Below the pieces are notes generated by a model. It searched no databases, was not told the DNA's origin, and saw only the letters and a program-made list of their open reading frames with translations. A stretch of DNA of 64,000 bases from Prosapia bicincta (lineage: Eukaryota; Arthropoda; Insecta; Hemiptera; Cercopidae), in NCBI GenBank assembly GCA_036971475.1, contig JBAIZL010000002.1, positions 173,931,024 through 173,995,023 of the forward strand, given 5' to 3'. Positions 36,296 through 48,289 of this stretch are shown here, one piece after another. Positions within the stretch are counted from its first letter, which is position 1. Each line of letters begins with the position of its first letter. Made by a program: the position numbers and the translations under genes.

Positions 36296-36534
36296 AATTA
36301 AAAATATTTCAAAAACAAGAATAGTGTTAATGAATATATTTATTCAAAGCTTTTTGCCGATAAAATAGTACCAGCATATTCAAGAAAATAATGATCTAAT
36401 AAGAAATCTAATTATCTTATTTTTATTAGATAATTATTTTCCTGGAGGTGCTGGTACTATTTTATCGGCGAAAAGCTTTGAATAAATATATTCATTAAAA
36501 GTGTTCTTGTTTTTGAAATATTTTTAATTTATTA
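36296..36534. repeat. Hairpin element, inverted copies of the dispersed family (copies C and B)
   Basis: The segment from AAATTAAAAATATTTC at 36296 is the reverse complement of the segment ending GAAATATTTTTAATTT near 36531. Both arms carry TCAAAGCTTTTTGCCGATAAAATAGTACCAGC or its complement. The centre holds TAAGAAATCTAATTATCTTA. The right arm continues as a copy of 1-151. (TA)n lies on both sides, the same setting as the hairpins at 20.8 and 49.4 kb. No coding capacity. Confidence 0.85.
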
Positions 36535-36568
36535 ACTATAATACAAGAAAACATATCACCATATTAAT

Positions 36569-36744
<176 letters not shown>

Positions 36745-36749
36745 TTGCA

Positions 36750-39700
36750 TTAAAAATAAACATTTACGAGACTTGCATATAGTCTACCATTGTCTTGTCA
36801 CATGTTCATTCCGAATGTTCACATGTTTTATTCCGACCAAACATTGTATCTAAGTAAAGTATAGAAAGCAATTTGAGAAGATTAGGTTAACGAAATCACA
36901 CTCATGGTATCGTACATGGAATCGTGTCATTGTGGATTTGCGTTAGTAAAAGCCAGTCTCTCCAGTTCCTGTGTCCTTACTGAAAAACTTTTATTAAAAG
37001 GATTGTGAAAATAAACGCGCAGTAGTAAAGCTCTTCTTACACGAAACTTTTATTTTACATTTTGGTCATCATCTTTATTCTATTCAGAAAGGAAATCGCT
37101 CTCATTACAGTTGTCCCTTTACTTTGTCTACATTACCGCGATGTATAAAAACTTTATCAAACTCGTTTCACGTTAAAAATATTTACGAACTTTCAAGTAA
37201 TTCCAAGTATTTATGAAAATGCTGAATTTATTAGTAATACAGCATTTATATAAGGTTAAAGGATGCAGATTGTTATTCAAATGTGTCTATGAATGTTTCA
37301 TTTTTTTTAAGGCAACAAATTTACTTATAAATTGAAAAGGCCGTTTTCCTTATGCAAAATTCATAGGGAATGTAACACATATGTAGATAAATGTGAGTTT
37401 ATAATTTTATGATTGAAATACGATACTAATAACATAGAGTAGAAAGACTCTAGAGATCGTGTGGTGGATGCGAGTCTGTTAATTAAACACATAAGGTAGT
37501 GAGGAGGTTAGTAGACTTTAACACTTTTGACATGCGAAGGTCATGATATTGTAGCTCTTGTAAGTTAAAATCACCGACAGACATTGAAATTTTAATATGA
37601 GTCTCCGAGAAGGAAAACTTTTTTTTTTGCTTTCAGGAATGTAATGAATAGCTTACTCATTGGCCAAAGAAGGCCGTTTAACCGATCAACCAGGTAACAC
37701 CATTATACGTTGAGATGACAACGCAGTCCTTCAAAAAAGGCTCTATCTTCATAGCTTTAGGAATCCACTTAACACCAACTCCAACTACTCCAGAAATATG
37801 ACATTGATCATTGTCAGACTAATAAGCAATCATTTCAGAAAGATGATGATTCTCCGAGACAAGACCAAGACATAAGTTATCTGCAAGAACTCGTCTAAAG
37901 CTGAGACACAATCTCTAGTGGCCACCACTCTCGCTGCATAATTTGAAGTTGGGAATGGTGCCACTTGGAGATCATCTGGCTATAAGACCCCGGGGCTGAG
38001 GCTGCTATCGTCCGCACTTTCAATGCTATCTAGAGCTCCATGGACACGAAAACAACATTAACATAAATGAGTAGTTTTATTACTCAATATTGTAATAAAT
38101 GAGATAATTACAACAAAATAAATATAAACTAATAATACAGAACTTATTACACTAATTAGTTGCATAACAATTACTACTTTGGCTTTTAATACTGCGTATG
38201 AACGTCGACATACTGAGAATATTCATTGCAGTAATGTTGTTAGGAGCTGTCATACCACATAGGAAAGGATCACCAAGAAACACTGTTATCCTTGTACATA
38301 TTGGGTACTTAGAGAGAACCCATTGTTTTGCATCTACGGACAAACTGTATTTACAGAGAATGTGCCATTTTTATCCGTCCTTCAAGAATTGCTTTGCTTT
38401 ACACGAGTTTCTCTTATGACTAATTTTATTAAAATAAAACAAGTAAAAAAAAACTTTTCCCCCATGAATATTATTCCTATTACATGTTTATTCCACGGAG
38501 ATATTATTGGTTACAACACGATATACACGGATTAACATACACGAGTAATAAGCAAACGGCTAAATAGATGCTTTTTATCTTATTCCATGTAGAGACTAGA
38601 GGTCGCATTGGTTTCAAATCGATAATATTTGGTTCTATTCCATAATTGATACTTTGTTATGAGGTGTTCGTGTTGGTTGTTGTTTTTCAAAGTTACATAA
38701 CCACTTCAATAATCATTATTTTTGATGAAATCAAATATGTTTATCTACACACATCCCTACAATCTGCTTTCATTTGTTAATGAAATTGGACGATTAGCTT
38801 TATTTGAACATGCCCTAATTAGGAATAGCTTAGAGGAAATCTTGACTGAGACTATTGTTTTATAATTTATTACTATTTAATTAGAGTACTCAAGGCGAGG
38901 GAGAATTGTTTTAATAATAAATACATAATTTGCTTTTTGTGTTGCTTTAAACGTTATATCACATAATCTTGAAAATGTTTTTCGAACATAACCATTCTTA
39001 CAGCTTTAGAGTTTTCCGCCATTAATACTCTGATCGCCTACAAAGAATAAGGAAAAAACCTTCTAATATGGTTAAGATTATGGTATGGACATAGAATCCT
39101 CAGTCGTAGTTTGTTATGAAGATACCTTGCATCGTGTACTTGAAGCAGACCTTATCAGATCCATAAAGAGGTCAAATCGAAAAGAACAAATTTAAGGAAG
39201 CTTACATAGAAATGTGAAATGGTGTAGTGACTCTCTGATAGTGGTAATAGACAAACTGTTAAGGTATGATCTGGCTAGAGTCGCCGAGCAGAACCAGTCC
39301 TATGTCTAATAAGGTGCGAGACAAATCTTATTCCGTCAAACCCGTTTCGTATATTCATTATTATTAAAAAATTGAATTAGTTCCATCCTATTACATAGAT
39401 AAATGATTATGAATTTAATACTTTAAAAATAAATACTTTATTAATAAGATGTGGCAAAAACGCTGTGGAAATTATTATTTCAGGGAATTGTTCTATGAGC
39501 CATCGCACCTGGAATTAGCAAAAATTGTATAAAAAAATCATGATTAATTGCAATTACTGCAGTCATTATTAATCGATAGTGTTGCTTATATTCCGATAAC
39601 ATATCACTATGTGAGTTTAATGTACAAAGTTATCTCTATTTTAAAGTTCCGAACTGATTAGAACTCTTTAACGTTCAAAATCTGCTTAATAGAAACAATT

Positions 39701-40602
39701 GACCTCTCAAGTCAAGTCAAGATGAAAAAAATATAGTGTTTTTAAAAACTTTTCTTGTTTCCATAACAACCTCTTGTACTACTTTATGGCGTTCTATGAA
39801 TAATAGTAAACAAATATAATTAAACATATGTGTGGTCGTTTGTGTAACGTGTATCTTCTATATACCTTTGACGTGTTATTGTCAGTAATTTAAAGCCTCT
39901 CAATTGACAATGGTCAGGTTGTAATCAGAGTGATATACTGAGAATAAGATCACCATTCGGGGATTTGCTGAAAGACCCTAAACCCACAAGATCGTAATAG
40001 TGTTTTGGCTGCAAGAAGAAAGTGTTTTGGCTGGCAGTCATGTACACCAGATGATATAAGAGGATTTAGCATCAGGTGGGTATTTGGATTCTGCAATGAG
40101 GTAGGTATCCACTAAACCAGTACTGTGGTAGGGAAGAGAGTACACAAGCAGTAGATAAGTGCTCTACAACGAGAAGTTCCCTCCGAGTTTTAGTAAAAAA
40201 AAAATTAAGAATTTTCAAAATATACATTTTGAGTCACAATTGAATCTTGCTACAGACTCTATGAACTCTTGCCACTATAAAGCAGAAAGGGTTTTATTTT
40301 CTTTCTTCCAATTTTAAATTTTAAATATATTTCATTTTAACAATAAATAAAATAAACATGTGGTTGGCTTAAGGAGCTTTCCAAAATATTGGCTAACTGG
40401 TGTGGTACGATACTGCCTATTTATAATCTTTAAACAAAGCTATACAAAATGTAGGAATGAGATACTGTTACTTGATATGTCTATTGTGAAAATGAAATAA
40501 TATTCCGTTATTGATTACAAGATATGCACTACATTTAATTATAAATGTTATTCAAATTTATCTCATATTCATTTTTATACAAGAACTAATAAATAAGGCA
40601 AT

Positions 40603-40604
<2 letters not shown>
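36750..40604. other. AT-rich intergenic DNA
   Basis: No supported gene. The section around 37440-38060 is somewhat GC-richer but shows no long frame or known motif. Confidence 0.55.

Positions 40605-40672
<68 letters not shown>
40605..40672. repeat. (TA)n microsatellite
   Basis: Pure TA dinucleotides. Confidence 0.97.
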
Positions 40673-40675
<3 letters not shown>

Positions 40676-41059
40676 ACATTCTGCAAAAAATGCAAAAACC
40701 ACACTACTACACATAAAAATTCATATTTCCATTTTTTAAGTAATTTAGTTGGTCGCTGGAATTACTTCCTCGAGTGTTGAAGTTTACGACGTGGATAAAA
40801 CATAGTGCATCCCAAGGGATGTCAATTCTCTATAACAGACTATAACACTCTATTTTAAATGTAAAAAGAGAATAACAATTTTATATTTGCTCACTGCATA
40901 AATATGCCATAAAAAATTACTTTAGAATAACACTATTTTTTTCGTAGTAGTTATAAAACAACTGCTTAAAAGAAATTTCATGAGAGTAATATTGAGGCTC
41001 TAGTACCTCTTCAACTTTATGATATATATAAATCTATGGGAAAATTAATCTACAATAAT

Positions 41060-41060
<1 letters not shown>

Positions 41061-41132
<72 letters not shown>

Positions 41133-41139
41133 CGTGTGA

Positions 41140-41171
<32 letters not shown>
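41061..41171. repeat. (TA)n-(TG)n compound microsatellite
   Basis: TA then TG repeats with two interruptions. Confidence 0.97.
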
Positions 41172-41172
<1 letters not shown>

Positions 41173-43387
41173 GGTCTATGGCCTGTAAAATCCAATCTGT
41201 CCTATTCACACTCAAGGTCGTCCAATCCCGCCAGCTATAAACTTTTACCAATCAGATAATGGACTAAATAACACAATCGCTTTTGAAGTAGCTCCTCCTG
41301 CTTCCATTGGTATGTAGCTGCTTAACGCCAACCAGACGTCTATCTGAGTAACATTTATATGCTCTGATTTACCATTCTCATTAGTAGCTATATTCCATCA
41401 GAATATAATGTAAATATTATATAATATATTTGCTGAGTTTCTTTTTTGTCGGATATTACAAACCAATCATTTTTATTATCTATCGCCTTAAAACATACAA
41501 AAAACGATATAAAACATTTTTGTCGATTGCTTTTTAATCAATGGAATAAATATGTGGTTTTACATAAATAGTAATTTTAGACAATCGTAAAGAATGTAAA
41601 CAAATTTAATTTAAACTTATAATAGGTTGAAACGATAGGTTTGATTTAATTTACATATAAATACTAATTCAATAAAATACATGGACAAAAAATTACAATA
41701 ACGATTGCAAGGTAAGTTGGAGAGGGTTTGTAAAGTAGGGTAAAGACACATTATATGTGTTATGAGTATTTATATTATTTATAATTATTTGGAGTGCACA
41801 AAAATAAAGAATGGGTAATGTGGAACCCATAAACTACTTTGCACGTCAGCGGTTTATTAACCTTCTAAATAGTACCAGTAGATTATTGATACTTTTCTTT
41901 CTATTGACTCTCATCCTAGCATATCCGTCCCTGTAAAGTAATAAAAACACACACTGCAACGTCCCCCCCCCCTACCTTGACGTAGCGTTGCTCCGCATCG
42001 TTTCGTTTTGGATGTTTGGTTTTGTTGCAGAATACTATATTTATTATATATTTATTAATATATCTGCTGCTTACACTGTTTCGTGTACCGTGTCAAGATC
42101 CCTAAATTTTGTCTTGTGTTCCCGCGTAATGTACCACGCCCTAATGCAAGCCTATTCTCGCTGACTTCTACCTTAACGTTTGAATGACCTCCCCTAAGTT
42201 GGTTGGCAGGTTTGTTGGGTCTGTATTTAGTCACACATGTCAGCAAAATAGTCAACTGGAAAGAAACAATATTTATATGAACACACAACATTTACAGAGA
42301 ATCTTACCACTTCATGAGATCTGCAGGCACAGCAAGGGGACGTGCAAAATATGATAATGTTTAAGATACCTATTTTAAAAGGCTCCTGTGTTCTTTAAAC
42401 ATGATCTGCCAGTAGACATTGTCTCTGGGCTTCAATACAGAAAACCAACTAATTGTTAGAATAGCTCAATAAAATTGTTCTCAGGAGAGAACTAGTTTGA
42501 AGAAACATTAGGTTCTGAATTTTATATATTTATTAATTATTGAAATTTAATTAAAACTGTACTCTGATTTTATAATCATTATTTATCAGTTGGAAAAACT
42601 AAAAGTTTTTATTGTTGTTCAACACAGGTTACATTCAAATACTGAAAGTTCTTATAATGCATTTAATTACTGATTTTAAACTAAAATAATTTTCTTTTAA
42701 AATAAAACACATTTAACTCTCTCTTTATCTTCACAAATTATTAATTAAAAGTTCGTTATTTTTCACATATTTAAATCCTACATTTCATATACAAATCCTT
42801 AATTACATTTACACATTTTTAACCAAAATTATTTCCAAATTTAACATCATCAAAATATTGTATCTTCTTATTTCAAGATTGAATTGGTAAATTCATATTT
42901 TATTATAAATAATTTTAAAGTGTATATGATTCAATAATTCTGGTCTTCTTGAAAATGATTGGCTTATGGCCAAAACCACTTTGTAAATTTAATATTTATT
43001 ATTAATTATTTCAACAATTTCGTTATACTAATTAATTTTATTACTTTTAAGATTTATTTAATTTTTCAACATAGAATGAAGTCATTGTTTAAGTTATTTG
43101 GTAATTTGAATTTAATAAATTTAACTGACTAAATTTGCTGTTAATTTGTATGTAATAGAGAAAATGACTTGCCAAGGAGTTCCCTGCAGGTCCTGGAGTC
43201 CTCTCGTCTGGATTCCCTGATCCCTGTACATCGGGGGACTTATTCAAACTAATACTTATTCAAATTTTTACTGACTTCTTGACTCTTTACTATGTTTATT
43301 ATACCATAAATTAAAACCTTATTATTCAAATTTTAAAATTGTTATTAAAAAATAAGAAATAACCAATTTCATAATTGAAACGTTGCC
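41172..43387. other. AT-rich intergenic DNA with a GC-richer patch
   Basis: A poly-C run lies at 41966-41975. The patch 41960-42300 has higher GC and a 78-codon minus-strand open frame preceded by an acceptor-like CTTTCCAG; I do not recognise its product. The remainder is very AT-rich up to the retrotransposon. Confidence 0.5.
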
Positions 43388-43402
43388 TCTATTATCTTAT
43401 TA
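43388..43402 (+). repeat. 5' target-site duplication of the retrotransposon
   Basis: TCTATTATCTTATTA, identical to 47218-47232. Confidence 0.95.
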
Positions 43403-43497
43403 GGGGGGTGAAGTTGGTGCCCCCTGCTCTCGACTGAACGATCAACACAAGGTTCGCCTTTAAGCTCGCTGACCAGATACTAGAGAACCTTAACCAA

Positions 43498-46400
43498 ATG
43501 ACATCATTGTCTGCAAACGGCCCTTCTCAGGGCCCTGACATGAGCCTCCGAATATTATATTGGAACGCAGGAGGTCTTAATGATACAAAATTCTTACAAT
43601 TCAAACGAAACGTCGTAAAACTCGACGTGGACGCATTTTTTATAGTAGAAGTGGGAGCTGCGACTGAATTCGCTGAATTCTACAAAATTCTTAATTATAC
43701 AAGATATACTATACCACGATCAAGACAAGTGGCTTCAGGAATTTTGATTGGGGTTAGAAGTGCCCTCCGAGCCAAATTTGAGATATTGAACGAAATGCAA
43801 GCCAGTGACAAGGCTGAAGTGGTGCTGCTGCGGATCTGGAAAAATGGAAAGAGTTACAACATTGTTAACTTGTACAACCCCCCTGGAAATATATTGTCGA
43901 CAGCAAAAATAGAAGACACTCTCCAACCAAACACTATCCTTGTAGGTGACTTCAATAGCCCCTCAACTAGATGGGGTTATAGCGCAACAACTCCATCTGG
44001 ACGAAAAATAGAAGATATGATCGATGAAGGCCTGCTTGAAGTAAAACAAACTCCCCCTACATTTCTTTCTTACGCTGGGCAGAGCACTCGCCCTGACTTA
44101 GTGCTTGTTAGTCCTAACATAGTACTTAAAACGCAAGTCAAACTCCTAGAGGATGCAGCGGGATGTGGACATCGAGCTATTTACGTAAAAATTGATACTG
44201 GGAAACTCTGCTATATACCACAACGGGCCCCAAGATGGAATTTTAGGAAGGCGGATTGGAACCAGTATAGAAAAATCACAAATGAAGGACTTTCAGACCA
44301 ACTAAGTCACCAAACGCCCGAACTTGCTGTGGAAGCCTTCAACAGGACCATCCTCAAATGTGCCCACAAATGCATACCAAGAGGGCAGGTGAAAACTTTC
44401 CGCCCCTTCTGGAGCACGAAACTTGGCTCACTAAAACAAGCACGCAATGTGGCAAGGAAAAAAGCAGAAAGAACTGGTAGCCTTGCTGACTGTGTCTCAC
44501 TCAGGAAGTCCCAGGCTGTGCTACAGAGGGAAATAAAACAGTCAAAGAGATCTGCCTTTCGTAGCTTTCTGAGCACAATGGACTTTCGTAGAGATGGAAT
44601 AAAGGCACATCGTTTCATCTCTCGACTAGAAAATGATTCCGCTCCAACAGAACAGGAACCCTTCAGGACTGGTGACAGAATGTATTGTGAACCCGAAGAC
44701 ATCGCCAACCTTTTCTGCAAACACTATGCAAATATCAGCAGAGTCCTCAGACCAAGAGCTGCATTTAGATTCCTGCTGAAGAAACCGCTACCTGGTTGCA
44801 CTACTGCCGCTGACCTTGATATTTGCATGAGAAAATTTACGATCTCAGAGCTAGAACAAGCGCTTCATAATACTAAAATAAATAAAGCTGCAGGGATAGA
44901 CCAGATTTTCTCTGAAATGCTGAAGAACCTGGGAGGCACTGCTAAAGAGGCGCTCCTCAAAATAATAAACCTGACATGGAGAAAACACATTCCACAGCAG
45001 TGGAGGAAAGGTGAGATAATTCCAATCCTGAAAAAGGGCAAACCCGCTAGCGACACAAGTAGTTATCGACCAATTACACTTACTAGCGCCGCATGCAAAG
45101 TAGCAGAAAGGATGGTTGCAACCCGCCTGCACAAATTCCTCGAATTACATAATGTCATTGATGATGCACAAGCGGGATTTAGGACAAAGCGCAGCACAAT
45201 GGACCATGTTGTTTATTTCTCCCAATGCATAAAGGATGGTTACAATCGTAGATTGTCTTCTTTGGCGGTCCTGGTGGACCTGAAAAATGCATTCGACACA
45301 GTATGGAGACAAATGCTAATACATAAACTATCACAGAGTGGAGTAACTGGCAATCTGTTTGCATGGATTAGGTCCTTTCTTTCTCAGAGACTAATCAGAA
45401 CACGCTTTGCGGGTGCTACGTCCAAATATCGTCTTCAGCGGCAGGGCTTACCACAGGGAGCGGTCCTGAGTTCTGGTCTTTTTAATCTGATGATCAACGA
45501 AATCCTTGAGGCTGTAAAGAGTGTTCCGGGGGTGGAAGCCCTGCTATATGCCGATGATTTAATTATGTGGGCTACCAGTAGCAACATCAAGTCTCTGGAA
45601 AATACTCTTAACGCTGCCCTATCAAAACTTGAACAATGGGCAAATGAAAATGCTATGGCAGTAAATCACTCAAAGACTACATTCCAGCTCTTCTCTCTGT
45701 CCACCAAACCCCAACATTTAATCTTAAAATACAAGGATAACGTTCTTGAAGAACACAACATCTCTAAATACTTGGGAGTCTCAATAGACCGAAAACTAAC
45801 CTGGAAACCGCATATAGAATACTGTGCCCAGAGAGCTATAAAGAGAACAAAAATATTAAAACGACTTACGGCCACTACTTGGGGTGCAAATCAGGATGTC
45901 CTTATTGCAGCTTATAAGAGTTATGTCAGGCCGATCCTCGAATATGGAGCTGAGGCAACTATTACAGCATCAAATGCAGGTTCGCACAAATTAGAGATCA
46001 CCCAGAACATTGCCCTTCGAGTTATAACAGGGGCCCCAAAATCTACCCCTGTTGCTGCAATGGAGGCCCAAACCCAAATCGAACCTATGCTGGCTAGAAG
46101 AAACAAACTAACACTCAATTTTTGGGAGCGGTACAAGAGGACATACAGTCATCGCTGGACATATTACAGGCATGCGACCGAAAGGCTAAAAACCCAAAAA
46201 ACATCACTATCAACGTACAACGATCTCCTGAATAAATACAATATTCATCCGGGAGTACCAGCTGAACCGGTTCAACATTTGACTTTTAACAACCTACCAC
46301 CAGCTAGTCTGAAACTGCAAAACCATAATGCCTCAAAAAGTCAATCAAATCCCTCAGATCTGAGGGCAGCAGGCCTTGAAACTATTAATTCTAACTTCCC

Positions 46401-46827
46401 GCCAGATGACTGGCTACACATCTACACAGATGGATCATCAGCAAGCGGTGGAACAGGAGCTGGGTTCCACAGCCGATTATTCGAAGGGGCTGTGGCAGTC
46501 GGCAGTAGCCAGTGCAATTATGATGGGGAGGTTGAAGCTATCTTGGCAGCATCCATTGAACTTTCAAAAATCAAAGGGACCTATAAGGCTGTATTTCTTG
46601 TGGACTCTATGGCAGCAATACAGGGTGTCACTAGCAACAGACAAGTGGAATGCCACCGAACATTGTCCTGTAGAAAGCAACTAGACTCCCTTCAGGAGAA
46701 GGGTTGGCAAATTCACATTCAGTGGGTGCCAAGTCATGTCAATATAGAAGGAAACGAGAAAGCCGACACTCTCGCTAAACAGGGAGCTGCTTTACCTCAG
46801 CCACTTACCTCAACCTCTTTTCAATAG
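43498..46827 (+). CDS. Endonuclease-reverse transcriptase-RNase H polyprotein of a non-LTR retrotransposon
   Basis: 1,109 residues. It nicks target DNA and reverse-transcribes element RNA at the nick. APE-type endonuclease spans about 17-231: N23, E51, Y126, GDFN at 150-153, D200-S205 (DLVLVS) and H225. The usual SDH triad reads CGH, so the Asp is missing. Reverse transcriptase spans about 495-770, with SYRPITLTS, AGFRTKRST, a catalytic Asp in LVDLKNAFD, LPQGAVLS and YADD at 684-687. RNase H spans about 971-1095, with D978, E1013, D1036 and D1090 (TDGS, VEA, LVDS, GNEKAD), plus the VPSH motif. Start: the first ATG after an in-frame TGA at 43435. The stop is a TAG after which the frame stays open for 125 more codons, so this protein lacks its usual tail or relies on readthrough. 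Confidence 0.95.
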   Translation: MTSLSANGPSQGPDMSLRILYWNAGGLNDTKFLQFKRNVVKLDVDAFFIVEVGAATEFAEFYKILNYTRYTIPRSRQVASGILIGVRSALRAKFEILNEMQASDKAEVVLLRIWKNGKSYNIVNLYNPPGNILSTAKIEDTLQPNTILVGDFNSPSTRWGYSATTPSGRKIEDMIDEGLLEVKQTPPTFLSYAGQSTRPDLVLVSPNIVLKTQVKLLEDAAGCGHRAIYVKIDTGKLCYIPQRAPRWNFRKADWNQYRKITNEGLSDQLSHQTPELAVEAFNRTILKCAHKCIPRGQVKTFRPFWSTKLGSLKQARNVARKKAERTGSLADCVSLRKSQAVLQREIKQSKRSAFRSFLSTMDFRRDGIKAHRFISRLENDSAPTEQEPFRTGDRMYCEPEDIANLFCKHYANISRVLRPRAAFRFLLKKPLPGCTTAADLDICMRKFTISELEQALHNTKINKAAGIDQIFSEMLKNLGGTAKEALLKIINLTWRKHIPQQWRKGEIIPILKKGKPASDTSSYRPITLTSAACKVAERMVATRLHKFLELHNVIDDAQAGFRTKRSTMDHVVYFSQCIKDGYNRRLSSLAVLVDLKNAFDTVWRQMLIHKLSQSGVTGNLFAWIRSFLSQRLIRTRFAGATSKYRLQRQGLPQGAVLSSGLFNLMINEILEAVKSVPGVEALLYADDLIMWATSSNIKSLENTLNAALSKLEQWANENAMAVNHSKTTFQLFSLSTKPQHLILKYKDNVLEEHNISKYLGVSIDRKLTWKPHIEYCAQRAIKRTKILKRLTATTWGANQDVLIAAYKSYVRPILEYGAEATITASNAGSHKLEITQNIALRVITGAPKSTPVAAMEAQTQIEPMLARRNKLTLNFWERYKRTYSHRWTYYRHATERLKTQKTSLSTYNDLLNKYNIHPGVPAEPVQHLTFNNLPPASLKLQNHNASKSQSNPSDLRAAGLETINSNFPPDDWLHIYTDGSSASGGTGAGFHSRLFEGAVAVGSSQCNYDGEVEAILAASIELSKIKGTYKAVFLVDSMAAIQGVTSNRQVECHRTLSCRKQLDSLQEKGWQIHIQWVPSHVNIEGNEKADTLAKQGAALPQPLTSTSFQ

Positions 46828-47205
46828 GTCAAAATACAGATAAACTCAGCTTTAAATCGCAGCACGAGAGAAAACCTAATCAGGGCCTCTCAAAACAAAA
46901 GCTGGGCTACACTCGTCACCGAAGGACCAATAAACCGTAGCCTTCCCCGCCGCACTGGTGTAGCACTGTTCCGCCTGGCTACTGGCCACGACTACCTGGC
47001 GGCACACCTCCACAGGATTCATGTACTCCAATCGCCGGATTGCATGTTGTGTGGAAACGGAACCATGGATGCGGATCACCTCCTCACATGCACTTCCTTG
47101 GGCTACGTCCAGCCAGACAAAGAGGACAAAGAGGGACGTCTCTCTCGATTGTACTGGTCAGCGCGCCACCAAATGGCCCAGCAGCCAAGGGTGGGCGTTG
47201 GCTAG
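46828..47205 (+). pseudogene. C-terminal part of the retrotransposon ORF, beyond a premature TAG
   Basis: In the same frame as the main ORF, 125 sense codons follow the TAG at 46825-46827 and end at TAG 47203-47205. The segment contains the FRLATGHDYLAAHLHRI-type region and a C-X2-C-X8-H-X3-C cluster (codons at 47041, 47050, 47077 and 47089), which in related elements is the end of the same polyprotein. The final residues (GVG) meet the (TAAG)n tail directly. The simplest reading is one nonsense mutation in an otherwise intact copy. Confidence 0.85.
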
Positions 47206-47217
47206 TAAGTAAGTAAG
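47206..47217 (+). repeat. (TAAG)3 tail of the retrotransposon
   Basis: TAAGTAAGTAAG after the final stop codon. A short microsatellite 3' end in place of poly(A) is usual for several non-LTR clades. Confidence 0.85.
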
Positions 47218-47232
47218 TCTATTATCTTATTA
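47218..47232 (+). repeat. 3' target-site duplication of the retrotransposon
   Basis: TCTATTATCTTATTA, identical to 43388-43402. Confidence 0.95.
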
Positions 47233-48203
47233 CAATTTGTCTTATTCTAATTTTTTGTCCTTTGTATCGTTTCTTCCTGAAACACTTCAAAATGTACATA
47301 ATTAATACAAGCAATATTTATCATAAGTCACTCAAATTTATACAGTTTTATTTATATATTCTGTTTTGTTAATAATCACTTTCCACTTCACTAGTGGCTG
47401 TCATTTTCTTGTATGTTATATTGTAAAATGTGTAAGTAGTCTTTTATTAGAAGATAGTAAAATATAAAATAATTTTATACAGCATGACCAGATACGTGAC
47501 GAGAGGAGGAACTGTTTATTATAAAGCTTCGATACTTACAGAGCTGCCAAACATAAACAATTATAATTTATAATAAAGTTATATCAAGTTTTAATATAAC
47601 GTGATACAAAATATAAATATTTGAGAATTATTCACGATTGTGTATACAAGATAATAAAATATTTTATAAAATATTAAATTTAAGTTTTCTAGATCTAAAC
47701 CAATTTCGTCACTTAAAATCAAATATTAATTGGGGTATACTGCAAAATACGTAGCGCAGGAGAAAACGTTAAAGCGTTTCAATGCTTAAAAGTAATTTAA
47801 TAGAATCTCTCCTAGACCTAAATTATCACAAACAACTTTACTGTTCTAGATAAAGAAGGAAGCATTATCAATTGATTGTTCCAACAGCCTATAAATTTTA
47901 AAACATAAATCTAATTGTACTTTTATATTATTAATACTAATTGCAAAATATAATTTACTACAGACTCGAGCAATAAAGTATCTTATGTATTGAAGAGGCA
48001 TATATAGTACAATCACGTATATTTGCACAATTCTAGTAAACATTTAATAACTGAAACACTATGGCAACATGGAATTATATTTTGCAATTCAAGGTAGGGT
48101 AAATAATGTTTTTTTTTTAAAATTATATATGTTAATATATGAAAAACAAACTTATTGATCTGAAGTGATAATTACATGCAAGCTAGTTTTGTTAATATAC
48201 AGT

Positions 48204-48289
<86 letters not shown>

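Larger units (their letters stand above)
43403..47217 (+). mobile_element. Non-LTR retrotransposon (I/R1-group, with RNase H), full-length or nearly so
   Basis: A 3,815-bp insertion bounded by a perfect 15-bp duplication. It starts with GGGGGG, has a 95-bp leader, one long ORF (endonuclease, reverse transcriptase, RNase H, zinc-binding tail) and ends in (TAAG)n directly at the stop codon, with no 3' UTR. It is much GC-richer than its surroundings. The perfect duplication and a frame interrupted by only one stop mean the insertion is young. No ORF1 (gag-like) lies upstream: either the family lacks one or this copy was truncated between the two ORFs. Exact clade placement needs a tree. Confidence 0.95.

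Noticed and set aside
43141..43230. GC-richer patch before the retrotransposon as part of that element
   Set aside because: It lies outside the 15-bp target-site duplication, so it belongs to the pre-insertion locus.
44307..45875. Minus-strand open frames inside the retrotransposon
   Set aside because: Shadows of the plus-strand polyprotein, with no conserved motifs of their own.
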